A stretch of DNA of 64,000 bases from Lepus europaeus. Taxonomy: Eukaryota > Chordata > Mammalia > Lagomorpha > Leporidae. Location: contig NC_084828.1 of the NCBI RefSeq assembly GCF_033115175.1, positions 31,060,388 through 31,124,387 of the forward strand, in the 5' to 3' direction. Below are positions 12,602-23,755 of the stretch, in pieces. The notes beneath the pieces were generated by a model. That model saw nothing but the letters and a program-made list of their open reading frames with translations, searched no databases and had not been told where the DNA came from. A program made the position numbers and the translations under genes. Each line of letters begins with the position of its first letter. The first letter of the stretch is position 1.

Positions 12602-12847
12602 TGGATAAGTTGGCAAGCAAGCTTTACGTCATGTTCATTCTATCACAGTTACATTTCTTAAAAAGCTAATTGTGTTTTAGATAAAGATGTATTTGCATGT
12701 ATTGTGGAGCACTAGTCATCTGCTCTGGCTTGGCTCACTGCTGTTATTCCTGCGAAACAAGTCAGGAAACCATGCCACAACCTTGGCATTTAAACATAAT
12801 GCAAAGATGCTCATGGGACCAGAGTTGGTAGTCTACTGAATCAGAAT

Positions 12848-13222
12848 TACCATAACCAATGGCCACTGTTGTGTGTTGTGGTGCAGCAGGGTGAGCCATT
12901 GCTTGCTTCACCAGCATCCAATTCCAGAGCACCAGTTCAAGTCTCAGCTGCTCTGCTTCTGATCCAGCTCCCTACTAATGCAACTGGGAAAACAGTAGAA
13001 GATGGTTAAAATATTTGTGTTCCTGCCACAGATCTGGGAGATCCAGGTAGAATTCCAGGCTCCCGGCTTTAGCTTGGCCCAGTCCCAGCCCTGACCATTA
13101 AAGCCATTTGTGGAGAAAACCAGTGGACAGCAGATCACTCTCTTTCTCACTTCCTCTCTGTCACTCTTCCTTTCAAATAAATAATAAATAACCTTTAGGA
13201 GAAAAAAAGAATTACCATAATC
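12848..13222 (+). mobile_element. Old CSINE with target-site duplication
   Basis: AGAATTACCATAACCAAT just before it and AGAATTACCATAATCAAT just after it form the duplication. Inside are GTTGTGGTGCAGCAGGGTGA, TTCCAGGCTCCCGGCTTTAG, GGAGAAAACCAGTGGACAGC, a CT-rich part and an AAATAAATAATAAATAACC tail. Confidence 0.9.
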
Positions 13223-13401
13223 AATTACAACTTATGATTTCTGGAGATGGTATGTTCTAAAATTTGATAGGAACAAAGGAAAAGAAACTCAAGGTGAAAG
13301 AATTACTATAAGAAAAAAACACCTTCTTGTGAATGTTGTAAGGTATGGGATCACTTCCAGATGAGAATCTGCAAGGGACTCATGAATTGGTTATCTGTTG
13401 C

Positions 13402-13436
13402 TAAAAAAAAAAAAAGAGAGAGAGAGAGAGAGAGAT
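13402..13436. repeat. (A)n(GA)n simple repeat
   Basis: A pure A run of about 13 followed by about eleven GA units. It has no SINE body attached. Confidence 0.9.
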
Positions 13437-13569
13437 AATTTACTGATTAAACCAAAAGTAACACAGAGTATTTAGAAGTATTTAGCATAAAAATACTTCA
13501 GGATAAATCAAACAATACATAAGTGAAACAAACATTGATATATACATAAAATACTGATGTGTAAAGGTA

Positions 13570-13855
13570 TACATATGGCACAGTGATTAAGACAACTCCA
13601 GGGAAGTCTGAACCCATATGGAGTACCTGAGCTCAAGTCCCGGCTCCAGTCCTGACCCCAGCTTCCTGCTAATACACATGCTGGGAGGTGGCAGGTGATG
13701 ACTCAAGTACTTGGGTCATTGCCACTCAAGTGGGAGACTTGATTGAGTTCTTGTTTCCTGGCTTTGGCCTGGCCCAGCCCAAGCTTTATAGGCATTTGAG
13801 GAGTTAAACAGCAGACTGAAGATCTCTCTTACTTTTCAAATAGTAAAAATAATAT
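13570..13855 (+). mobile_element. Old CSINE
   Basis: Diverged copy: GGCACAGTGATTAAGACAAC, TTCCTGCTAATACACATGCT, GGGAGGTGGCAGGTGATGAC, TGGCTTTGGCCTGGCCCAGC and GTTAAACAGCAGACTGAAGA, ending ACTTTTCAAATAGTAAAAAT. Confidence 0.85.
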
Positions 13856-13904
13856 TGATAGGAGAAATTAAAGATATCCCAAATAAGTAGAGCGATATAT
13901 CAAT

Positions 13905-14290
13905 TTGCTATGGTTTGAATAAGACATGTCTTCTCTAAAACATACAGTAGTTTAAACCCCAAAGTCATAATTTAATAGTATTAATAGGGTGGAAATTTAT
14001 TCTGACTATAGTGTTCAAATGTGAGACCTTTGGAAATGACTAGATTACGTTATTAGGGTGGAGCCCCCATTAGTGAATCCTGGCGGCTTTGAAGGTTGAG
14101 GGAGAGAAGACAAGTAGACACAGACCCTGACACACACTGTTATGTGATTCACTGTGCTACCTTAGGATTCGCCAGCAAGAAGGCACTCACCAGGGACTAA
14201 ACCAATGGGCCCACTTAACCTCAGACTGTATCTCCAGCATCATGAGCCAAAATAAACTCATTGCTATATAGATTTGTCTCCCTCAGACAT
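13905..14290 (+). mobile_element. Ancient LTR of ERVL-MaLR (MST-like) type
   Basis: Matches my recollection of MST/THE1-type solo LTRs: CTATGGTTTGAATAAGACAT at the start, AATAGTATTAATAGGGTGGA, GTGGAGCCCCCATTAGTGAA, CCAGCAAGAAGGCACTCACC and AATAAACTCATTGC near the end. It is non-coding. The exact subfamily needs a library search. Confidence 0.55.
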
Positions 14291-14499
14291 TTTATTATGT
14301 AAAAAAAGTTCACTAAGAGACCATATTGTATATTAAAAGAGTATGTGTTGTCAAAGATCAATTTTCCTTGATACTTAGATCCAAAGAATCCCAAATGCAT
14401 TCTAAGATGAGCTGGGATGGGAGGTATAAATTGAAAAGATCCTAACATTTTTATTAAAATATAAAAAGTATAGAATAGCCAAAAAATGTTTAAAGACAG

Positions 14500-15075
14500 A
14501 ATAATTTTGGATGACTTTTATACTGTCTGATCTCAGGGCTCTACTATAAGCCAGAGTACATAATTAGTATTGTATTGAGAGTGAGAACAGATACATAGAA
14601 ATTTAACAAATATAACCATATCTATATAATCAGCTAAGTTTCAAAAAAAATCAAGGTTATTCAATAGGTAAAGAATATTCTTTTCAACAAACAATGCTCA
14701 AACAACTAGATATCAGGGACAAATTCTCAATGTTTACCCTACAGTATGTAGGAAAATGAGCTAAAAATGGACCACATAGACATAGATATAAAAAGATTTG
14801 TTCAAATTTAAAAGCATTTTCTCTTACAAAGACACCATTATAAAAATGAAAATAAAGGCTGTGGGCTAGGAGAAAATATCTGCAACATACAGATGTGGCA
14901 AGTCACATATATATAAACTATATTTACAACTCAATAGCAAACAGTATTTTAAAAGGCAAGAATATGAATAGAAATGAGTGCTTCACAAATAGAGATATGT
15001 GAGTAGCAAAATATATTACAAGATACTCAACAGGATTAATCATCAAAAATAAAAATTAAAGCTACAGTGTGATAT
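14500..15075 (+). mobile_element. Old L1 ORF2 fragment
   Basis: A-rich sequence in L1 ORF2 order: AAAGAATATTCTTTTCAACA and AATGCTCAAACAACTAGATA (normally the loaded-ends region), then GAGAAAATATCTGCAACATA and CAAGATACTCAACAGGATTA. No open frame survives. Confidence 0.75.
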
Positions 15076-15109
15076 AATCATGTTATATAAAAATTTCAAG
15101 ATAAATAGG

Positions 15110-16465
15110 ACAGATACTATCATCTATGCCCCCATATTCACCAACCTGATGCTGTAAGGCACCAGGACTTTTGGCAGATGATTAGGTATGAGAATGCTGC
15201 CTTTATAAAGAAGTCCCAGAGAGCTTCTTGGTTCCTTCCAGTGCAGAAGCAGCAAATATAAACTAGAAAATGGGTCCCTGACTGACCCCAGATCAACTGG
15301 CACCTTGATCTTGGAATTCCCAGCCTTGAGAACAAGAAAAGAGATCTTGTTTTTTTTTTTTTATTAAACTTTTATTTAATGAATATAAATTTCCAAAGTA
15401 TAGCTTATGGGTTACAATGGCTTCCCCCTCCCAAAACTTCCCTCCCGCCCGCAACCCTCCCCTTTCCCGCTCCCTTTCCCCTTCCATTCATGTAAAGATT
15501 CATTTTCAATTCTCTTTGTATACAGAAGATCAGTTTAGTATATATTAGGTAAAGATTTCAACATTTTGCCCATATAGCAACATCAAGTGAAAAAACTACC
15601 ATTGGATTACTAATTATAGCATTAAATAGCAATGTACAGCACATTAAAGACAGAGATCCTACATAATTTTTTTTTCAAAATAATTAATTTTCTATGCCAT
15701 TTCCATTTTAACACCAGGTTGTTTTTTTTTTTTTCATTTCCAATTCTCTTTATATACAGAAGATCACTTCAGTATATAATTAGCAAAGACCTCATCAGTC
15801 TGCGCCCACACAGAAACGCAAAGTATAAAAATACTGTTTCAGTACCAGTCATAGCATCACTTGGCTTTAGACGACACATTAGGGACAGATCCCGCATGGG
15901 GTGTAAGTACACAGTGACTCCTGTTGCTGACTTAACAATTTGACACTCCTGTTCATGGCATCAGTAATCTCCCTAGGCTCTAGTCATGAGTTGCCAGGGC
16001 TATGGAAGCCTTTAGAGTTCGCTGACTTTGATCTTATTCCGATAGGGTCATAGTCAAAGTGGAGGTTCTCTCCTCCCTTCGGAGAAGGGTACCTCCTTCT
16101 TTGATAGCCCCGTTCTTTCCACTGGGATCTCACTCACAGAGATCATTCATTTAGGTCTTTTTTTTTTTTCCATGATATCTTGGCTTTCCATGCCTGCTAT
16201 ACTCTCATGGGCTCTTCAGCCAGATCTGAATGCCTTGAGGGCTGATTCTGAGGCCGGAGTGTTGTTTAGGACATCTGCCATCCTATGAGTCTGCTGTGTA
16301 TCCCACTTCCCATGTTGGATCTTTCTCTCCCTTTTTGATTCTATCAGTTAGTATTAGCAGTTACTTGTCTTGTTTGTGTGATCAAAAGAGATCTTGTTTT
16401 TTATAAGCTACCCATTTTATGATATTTTGTTATGGTAGCTTGAAATGGAATAAGACAATAGACAA
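15110..16465 (+). repeat. Ancient interspersed repeat interrupted by an L1
   Basis: The left part (15110-15336) includes TTTATAAAGAAGTCCCAGAG and ACCTTGATCTTGGAATTCCC. The right part (16397-16465) resumes with ATAAGCTACCCATTTTATGA and TATTTTGTTATGGTAGC. Joined across the L1 it matches the order of a second copy at 54735-54985. The family is not named with confidence; it is of MaLR or similar age. Confidence 0.6.
15337..16396 (-). mobile_element. L1 3' UTR insertion with target-site duplication, two-part
   Basis: AAAAGAGATCTTG at 15337-15349 and 16384-16396 flanks the whole unit perfectly. From 15350 there is a T run, then the complement of the L1 3' end (AAACTTTTATTTAATGAATA) and of the G-rich tract (15421-15485), reaching the L1 block near 15665. 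At about 15720 a second T run begins another L1 3' UTR segment that repeats part of the same block and continues to 16383. Confidence 0.85.
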
Positions 16466-16489
16466 CTACCAGTGTTGATAATGGAAGTC

Positions 16490-17425
16490 TCACATATTTA
16501 TGGTAAAGTTATGAAATCATATACTTTGAAGAACTTCTTGGCCAATTTTTAATAGATATATATGTACCATGTCTTAGTCTCTTTTCTGTTGCTGTAACAT
16601 ATCTCACAACATGGTAATTCATAAAGAATAGACATTTACCTTGGCTCACAATTCTGGAGGCTGGGAAGTCTAAGAGCATGGCACCAGAACCTATTCCATT
16701 TTCAGTGATAGCTTCATGCTAATTCATAACATAGTGTTAAGGCTGAAGGGTCATATGTTGGGAGAGGAAGCAAGAAGGTGCTAGCTCAGATATTTCTTCC
16801 TCTGCTTATAAAGGTACTAATGCCATTATGGGGGTCCCACCCTCACAACTTCATCTAATTACCTCCTCAAAGCCCCATCTTATAATAGCATTAACATATG
16901 AATTTGGGGATTATGTTTGTAACACATGAACTTTTTGTGGACTATATTCAAACTATAGTACGGTGCTATCTAAAAAATAAAGGAAGTCCAACAGACATGT
17001 AAATGAAATTTTATAATGGCTTTATTCAAAATAACAGTTTGAAACATGTTAAGTGCTACAAACAATGTAATAGCTCTTAGAAACTTAAAGACACAGATTT
17101 ACTGTTGCACACAACATGGTTGAATCTCAAAAATATCACATTCTCAAAAGAATACATACAATGACACAAAAGTACACATACTGTGTTATCCTATTCATTC
17201 AAAATTATAGAATGTGCAAAACTAATCTATAGAGAAAGAAGTCAGATCAGTAATTACCTGGGTTAGGTGTAAGTGGGGAGGGATTGACTGCAAGGGGACA
17301 GGAGGAAACTTCTGGATGTTGAAAATGTTCTGTGTCTTAATTGTACTGGCATTTGCACAAGTATAAATATTTGTCAAAAATCATAAACTGCACACTTAAT
17401 ATCCATGCAAATTTTAAAAATTGCA
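16490..17425 (+). mobile_element. Old L1 3' end with an unrelated old repeat inside
   Basis: At 16490-16556 and 16985-17425 lies old L1 ORF2/3' UTR-like sequence (AATGGCTTTATTCAAAATAA, CATGGTTGAATCTCAAAAAT, GGGGAGGGATTGACTGCAAG). At 16560-16970 lies an old mammalian repeat with TGTTGCTGTAACATATC and AATTCTGGAGGCTGGGAAGT. The latter resembles the sequences at 36035-36500 and 40480-40830. Confidence 0.55.
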
Positions 17426-18470
17426 CTCTCAATAAGGTAGATGAAGAAGTCATTGCTTCTTGTTTCTTTGGTCAGAGTTATAAAAATCACAGCATGGTTT
17501 TAGGTCCCCTCTTATAAACGGTTTGGTTTTAATTGTTCTCTCTTATTTTCTAGCCTTTGTCTTTCTGCCTCTACTTCATACAAATTGACAGCAATGATGA
17601 AGTCCTATTGGTATCCATGGTCTAGTGTTTTCTCCTGCAACTTTGGTTTAACAAGGACAAAAAGAGGGTTAGAAAATAAAAAGGCCAAACTCCCAAAGAA
17701 ACAGTGATTATTCTGTAGTCATGGGAACAAACAACCAGCAGCACTGGTTTTAAAAGCTGTCTAATCCATCAATGACAGTTATGTGGCAATGGTAACAAGG
17801 GAATACAGAACTAATTTTAAATTCAACTGACCAGAGACAATTTACTTCAATCAGTATAACACTATATCCAACACCAAAAAATACACTCTAGGACAGATGT
17901 CACCCTACTTCAGTTTCTATTTAAATTAGTTGCATAGTTATTCTGAATCTTTGCTGACTCAGGCATTAAGGATTCAAACATGAATAATATGCATCCTAAC
18001 ATCAAAGGGATGACAGTATAGTGAGGGAGACACTCACCATAAGAAATAATAGCAAAGTAATGTGATGAATGGAAATGAAATAGACTTTCAATCTAGATTC
18101 ATTGTTTATTAGCAATGTACTATTGCATAATTTACCCTCTTGGAGTTTTGGTTGTCAACTACAAAATACATACAATAAAACATACTTTACAAGATTATCT
18201 GGGTGTTTGGGGATTCATGATAACATACAAACAGTTAAAAAACAAAGTAACTGAAATAAAAATAGCTGACATTCTTTTATCATCAACATTATTCCCAATA
18301 AAATAACTAGAAAATGATCTATCAACAGACATAAAAGATAATTATATTCATTTTAAAAAGGTGGTGACATATGGCACAGGTGGTACTGTCACAGAGAATT
18401 GATGAATAGGAATACTTAGTGGAAAGGAAGTCTGAAGTGAGATTTGGAGCTGGTTAGAAGGCATTCTAGG
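17426..18470. other. Mostly unique DNA, partly an old repeat
   Basis: At 17940-18070 and 18360-18470 phrases such as GGGATGACAGTATAGTGAGG and TTAGAAGGCATTCTAGG resemble a very old mammalian interspersed repeat, probably of L2 age. No gene is supported. Confidence 0.4.
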
Positions 18471-19373
18471 AGGAGGGCCCAAGATGTTGGTATTAGCAAC
18501 AGGATTTTCTGAGTCACATGGAGAAAAACAGATAGTTAATAAGCAGAGGGGATACAAGCCGGCGATGGAACCATGAAAAGTTCACACAGAGTAGCCCAAG
18601 AGTCTACCAGAGACTGCTCAGATCCTCGCTATCAGAGCAAAGAGGAAGGAGAAATGGCGGAGATACAGCAAAGACACTGGAGAGGCCAAATGAGGAAATT
18701 GGTGCCACACACACCTAACCCCCATCAAACCAGGTGAGAGGTCATGAGTCCACAGAGCTGCAGATAGTGGCGATTGGGGAAGTTTGGCAAACTGCATTTG
18801 AAGCTCCAAGCAGGAAGAAGGAAATATTATAAGGGAACAAGCAAAAAAGTTAGGCATGCCATGGTCCATCTATGTCTCCCTCCTCCCCTCAAATGGACCT
18901 ATAGCCAGCAGGGAGAAGCCATATTGATTGTTTACATTTTAGAGTGGAAGTAGGGGCTTCCACATTTGCCTCCAGAGCACACACCCATCAATTGCTGGGG
19001 TCAACCCCCTGCCCAGGAATGAGGATCACAACAATTCAGAGTGATTTCCTCCCCACTATGCAAGCTGTAGAACAAGGAGTAGTCTTAAACAGCAAAAACC
19101 TGAGTTCATTTCACACACCAGTGAGAAGCAAGCCCATCCATAGTAGGTGGGGCTTAGTGAACCAAAGCCCTGGTACCCACCTCCATCACAATCCAGAAGT
19201 AAACAGGGCTCCAGAAAGTGGGGCTATGCACTTCCACTTGCAACACACAGACACATAGCAGCTCATAGCAGAGGGAAATTACACAACAGGCACAAAGTCA
19301 CAATGAAAAGATAAAATCAACCAGAAATTAAAAGAACAAAGGAAAAATCCTGAGTAAGAATAAGGAAGACTCA

Positions 19374-20345
19374 ATGAACTCCCCAAAGGAACAATATAAT
19401 TCTTCAATAATGGAGGCTGAAGAAGAGATCAAGGATATGCCAGAAAAAGAATTCAGAAAATTAATAGTCAGATTACTTAGAAGCAATCGGAAACAAATTC
19501 ATCATCTAAACAGAAAACACTCCCAAGAAATTGAGATTTTAAAGGAGAAGCCCGAATGAAACACTGGAAAGAAAGAATTCAAAAGACTAAATAAAAAAAT
19601 GCATTGGAAAGTCTTAGCAATAGAATAGATGACACAGAAGAACATCAGAACTAGAAGACAAATTTAAGGAAATAATACAGTCAAACCAAATACAAGAAGA
19701 ATAAATTAGAAAATTAAAAATCACGGTTAGATTTACAAGATTCTATCAAACAACCTAACATTTTTTTTTTCTCAAACAACCTAACTTATGAATCCTAGGA
19801 ATTCCAGAAGGTGTGAAAAGAGAGAAAGCATTAGAAAGTCATCTGAATGAATTAATAACAGAGAACTTCCCCAACCTGGAGAAAAAAAGAGACATCCAAG
19901 TATAACAAATACACAGACCTCCCAATAGACATGACTGGAAAAGAACTTCAACATGATAGATGGTAGCAAAACTCACCTCAGTGAAACACAAAGAACAGAT
20001 CTTAAAATGTCCATGAGAGAAACGACAAATCACATTCAGAAGAAATCCAACTAGACTTACTCCGGACTTCTCATCGCAAACCCTGCAGGCAAGGAGACAT
20101 ATCCAAGTTCTAAGAGAAAAAAAATGTCAACCCAGAATACTGTATCCTGCAAAACTCTCATTTATAAATGAAGAAGAAATAAGAATCTTCCACAACAAAC
20201 AGAAATTGAAGGCATTTATAACTACTCATGCAGCCCTACAAAAGATGCTCAAGGATGTGCTACACACAGAAACAGGAACATCACTACAAAAGAAGATGAG
20301 TGCAGAAAATTACCCAGCAAAGTACAAATGAAATCCAAAATACAT
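19374..20345 (+). pseudogene. L1 ORF1 remnant
   Basis: ORF1 encodes the L1 RNA-binding coiled-coil protein. The intact N-terminal piece (61 codons, 19374-19559) contains EEEIKDMPEKEFRKLIVRLL and a charged region typical of ORF1. Downstream, translated fragments such as EREKALESHLNEL are in shifting frames with several stops. A 12-base insertion with duplicated flanks at 19746-19785 adds another break. It ends just before the ORF2 start. Not functional. Confidence 0.8.
19746..19785 (-). mobile_element. Minimal poly(A)-only insertion with 14-bp duplication
   Basis: TCAAACAACCTAAC occurs twice, at 19746-19759 and 19772-19785, separated only by an A, ten T and a C. On the minus strand the insert is essentially a poly(A) tail. 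The duplication length and the oligo-A content are the hallmarks of L1 target-primed insertion with almost no template copied. Confidence 0.75.
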
Positions 20346-20639
20346 AAAAAGGACTATTTAAGGAAACATGCCAGAGCAAAAACAGTATTTAACGATAGTC
20401 ACACTGAATGTAAATGGTCTCAACTCCCCAGTTAAAAGACACAGACTGGCTGAATGGCTTAAAAAAGAAAACCCATCTATTTGCTGCCTACAAGATGCAC
20501 ACTGTACCAACATAGATGCACACAGACTGAAAGTGAAAAGATGGAAAAAGATAAAGCATGCTAACAGAAACCAAAAAAGAGCTGGTGTGGCCATCCTAAT
20601 ATCAGACAAAATAGACTTTAACACAACAACTATTTTTTA

Positions 20640-21318
20640 AAAGATTTTATTTATATATTTGAGAGGTAGAATTAAAGACAATGAGAGGGTTGGCCAGCGC
20701 CACGGCTCATTAGGCTAATCCTCCACCTGTGGCTACAGCACTCCAGGTTCTAGTCCCAGTCAGGGCACTGGCTTCTGTCCCGGTTGCTCCTCTTCCAGTC
20801 CAGCTTTCTGCTGTGGCCTGGGAAGGCAGTGGAGGATGGCCCAAGTGCTTGGGCTCTGAACCCACAAGGGAGACCGGGAGGAAGCACCTGGCTTCTGGTT
20901 TCAGATCGGCACAGCGCACTGGCTGTAGCGGCCATTTGTGGGGTGAACCAATGGAAGGAAGACCTTTCTCTCTCTCTCTCTTTCTCACTGCCTAACTTTG
21001 CCTGTCAAAAAGAAAAAGAAAAAAAAAGAGAAAGAACAAAAGACAATGAGATGTAGAGAAAGAGAGAAAGATCTTCCATCCGCTGGTTCACTCCACAAAT
21101 GGCCACAATGGCTGGAGCTGTGCTGATCTAAAGCCAGGAGTTTCTTCCAGGTTTCCCACATGGGTGCAGTGGCCCAAGGACTTGGGCCATCTTCCACTGT
21201 TTTCCCAATCCATAGCAGAGAGCTGGATTGGAAGAGGAGCAGCAGGGACAAGAACTGACATCTATATGGGATGCCGGAGCTGTAGGCAGATTAACTTACT
21301 GTGCCACAGCACTGATCC
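20640..21318 (-). mobile_element. Older CSINE inside L1 ORF2, itself split
   Basis: Pieces at 20640-20690 (tail complement TTTATTTATATATTTGAGAG) and 21036-21318 (GATCTTCCATCCGCTGGTTC to CTGTGCCACAGCACTGATCC) join into one inverted SINE. AACACAACAACTATT before and AACACAAAAACTATT after (from 21319) are its target-site duplication. Confidence 0.9.
20691..21035 (+). mobile_element. Young CSINE nested in the inverted CSINE
   Basis: Head GGTTGGCCAGCGCCACGGCT, GGTTCTAGTCCCAGTCAGGG and a CTCTCTCTCTCTTTCTC tract. AAAGACAATGAGA flanks it on both sides (from about 20675 and about 21036). Because host and guest have opposite orientations, the region forms a long imperfect inverted repeat. Confidence 0.93.
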
Positions 21319-22956
21319 CTAACACAAAAACTATTAAAAGAGAAAAAGAAGGACAGTATATAATGATTAAAAGATCAATTCAACAGGAAGATGTGACTAT
21401 TATAAACGTATATGCACCTAATTACAGGGCACATGGCTATTTAAAAGAATTGTTAAGGGATTTAAAGGGGGATAGACTCAAATACAATAGTAATAGGAGA
21501 GTTCAATACCCCACTTTCAGCAATGGACAGATCAGCCAGACAGAAAATCAATAAGGAAACAACAGAGTTAATTGACACCATAGACGAAATAGACCTAGCA
21601 GATATCTACAGAACCTTCTACCCTACAGCCACAGAGTACACATTTTTTTTCTCCAGTGCATGGACCTTTCTCTAGGATCAACCATATGCTAGGCCATAAA
21701 ATGGGTCTCAGCAAATTCAAAAAAATTGAAAACATACCATGCATCCAGTACAAATCAGAGATGCCCTCTCTCACCACTGCTATTAAATATAGTCCTGGAA
21801 GTTTTAGCCAGAGCCATAAGACAAGAAAAATAAATCAAAGGGATACAAATGGGAAGTAGGATATCAAACTATCTATTTGAACATGACATGATGCTATATA
21901 TAGGGGATCCAAAAAACTCCATTAAGAGACTATTGGAACTCATATAAGAGTTTGGTAAAGTAGGAGGATATAAAGTCAACACACAAAGGTCAACAGCCTT
22001 TGTATATACAGACAATGCCATTGTTGAGAAAGAACTTCTAAGATCAATCTGATTCACAATGGTTACAAAAACAATCAAATATTTGGGAATAAATATAACC
22101 AAGGATGTCAAAGATCTTTATGATGAGAATTAATAAAGATTTTTAAAAGAAATAGAAAAAGATACCAAAAAGATGGGAAAATCTTCCATTTCATGGATTG
22201 GAAGAATCAATATCATCAAAATGTTCATTCTTCCAAAAGCAATTTACAGATTCAATGCAATACCAAAAAATGCCAAAGACATTCTTCTCAGATCAAGAAA
22301 AAATGATGCTGAAGTTCGTATGGAGCCACAGGAGACCTCGAAGAGTTAAGTAATCTTATACAACAAAAACAAAGCCAGAGGCATTTCTATACCAGATTTC
22401 AAGACATACTATAAGGCAGTAATAATCAAAACAGTCTGGAACTACTACAAAAATAGATGGATAGGCCAATGGAACAGAATAGAAACAACAGAAATCAATC
22501 CAAACATCTACAACCAACTTATATATGACCTAGGAGCTAAAGCCAATCCCTGGAGAAAGGACAGTCTCTTCAACAAATGGTAGCGGGAAAACTGGATTTC
22601 CACATGAAGAAGTATGAAGCAAGACCCTTACCTTACACCTTACACAAAAATCTACTCAATATGGATTAAAGATCTAACTCTATGACCTGACACCTTCAAA
22701 GTAATTGAGAACATTGGGAAAACCCTACAAGACATCAGCACAGGCAAAGAGTTCTTGGAGAAGACCCCAGAGGCAAAGTTCAGTCAAAGCCAAAGTTAAC
22801 ACATGGGATTACTTCAAATTGAGAAGCTTCTGTACTGCAGAAGAAACAGTCAAGAAAGTGAAGAGGCAACAAACAGAATGGGAGAAATTATTTGCAAACT
22901 ATGCAACTGATAAAGGATTAAAAACCAGAATCTACAAAGAGAGTAAGAAACTCCAG

Positions 22957-23300
22957 GCCAGTGTCATGGCTCACTCGGCTAATCCTCTGCCTGTGGTGCC
23001 AGCGCTCCAGGTTCTAGTCCCAGATGGGGTGCCAGATTCTGTCCCGGTTGCCCCTCTTCCAGGCCAGCTTTCTGCTGTGGCCCAGAAAGGCAGTGGAGGA
23101 TGGCCCAAGTGCTTGGGCCCTGCACCCGCATGGGAGACCAGGAGGAAGCACCTGGCTCCTGGCTTCAGATCAGTGCAGCATGCTGGCCACAGAGCGCTGT
23201 CCGTAGTAGCCATTAGAGGGTGAACCAATGGCAAAGGAAAACCTTTCTCTGTGTCTCTCTCTAACTCTGCCTGTCAAAAACAAAAACAAAAACAAAAAAC
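22957..23300 (+). mobile_element. CSINE inside L1 ORF2
   Basis: Head GGCCAGTGTCATGGCTCACT, GGTTCTAGTCCCAGATGGGG, CTCTGTGTCTCTCTC and a CAAAAACAAAAACAAAAAAC tail. AAACTCCA flanks both ends. The 172-codon open frame at 22705-23223 joins L1 ORF2 residues to SINE translation and is not a gene. Confidence 0.93.
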
Positions 23301-23410
23301 TCCAAACAACAAAACAAACAAGCCAGTTAAGAGATGATCAAAGGACTTAAACAGACAATTTTCAAAAGAGGAGATCCAAATGTCCAACAGACACATGAAA
23401 AAAATGTTCA

Positions 23411-23755
23411 AGGGCCAGTATTGTGGCACAGTGGGTTAAAGCCCTGGCCTGAAGCACTGGCATCCCATATGGGCGCTGGTTCTAGTCCTGGCTGCTCCTC
23501 TTCTGATCCAGCTCTCAGCTATGGCCTGGGATAGCAGTAGAAGATAGCCTACATCCTTGGGTCCCTGCACCCATGTGGAAGACCTGGAGGAAGCTCCTGG
23601 CTCCTGGCTTCGGATTGGCACAGCTCCAGCCATTGCAGCAATCTGGGGAGTGAACGAGCATATGGGAGACCTCTCTCTATCTCTCTCTGGCTCTACCTCT
23701 CTCTGTAACTCTTTCAAATAAATAAAATAAATCTTTAAAAAAAAAGAAAAAGAAA
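23411..23755 (+). mobile_element. CSINE inside L1 ORF2
   Basis: Head GGGCCAGTATTGTGGCACAG, CTGGCATCCCATATGGGCGC, AGTAGAAGATAGCCTACATC, CT-rich part and an AAATAAATAAAATAAATC tail. The flanks AAAAAATGTTCA and AAAAAATCCTCA are a worn duplication. Confidence 0.92.

Larger units (their letters stand above)
11395..12660 (+). mobile_element. Old mammalian L1 3' end, split by two CSINEs
   Basis: Pieces at 11395-11733, 12067-12246 and 12602-12660 read together as the end of ORF2 plus the 3' UTR of an ancient L1: ATGTCCACTGATGAATAAGT, AATGGAATATTGTTCAGTC, GTGAAATCAGCCAGTATCAG, then GGGAGAGAGAAATGGGGAGA and GAACTGGGCATTTAAAA. The two SINEs at 11734 and 12247 are later insertions. Confidence 0.8.

Noticed and set aside
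22705-23223. 172-codon open frame, plus strand
   Set aside because: The first half is L1 ORF2 residues and the second half is CSINE translation. The fusion is produced by the SINE insertion at 22957.
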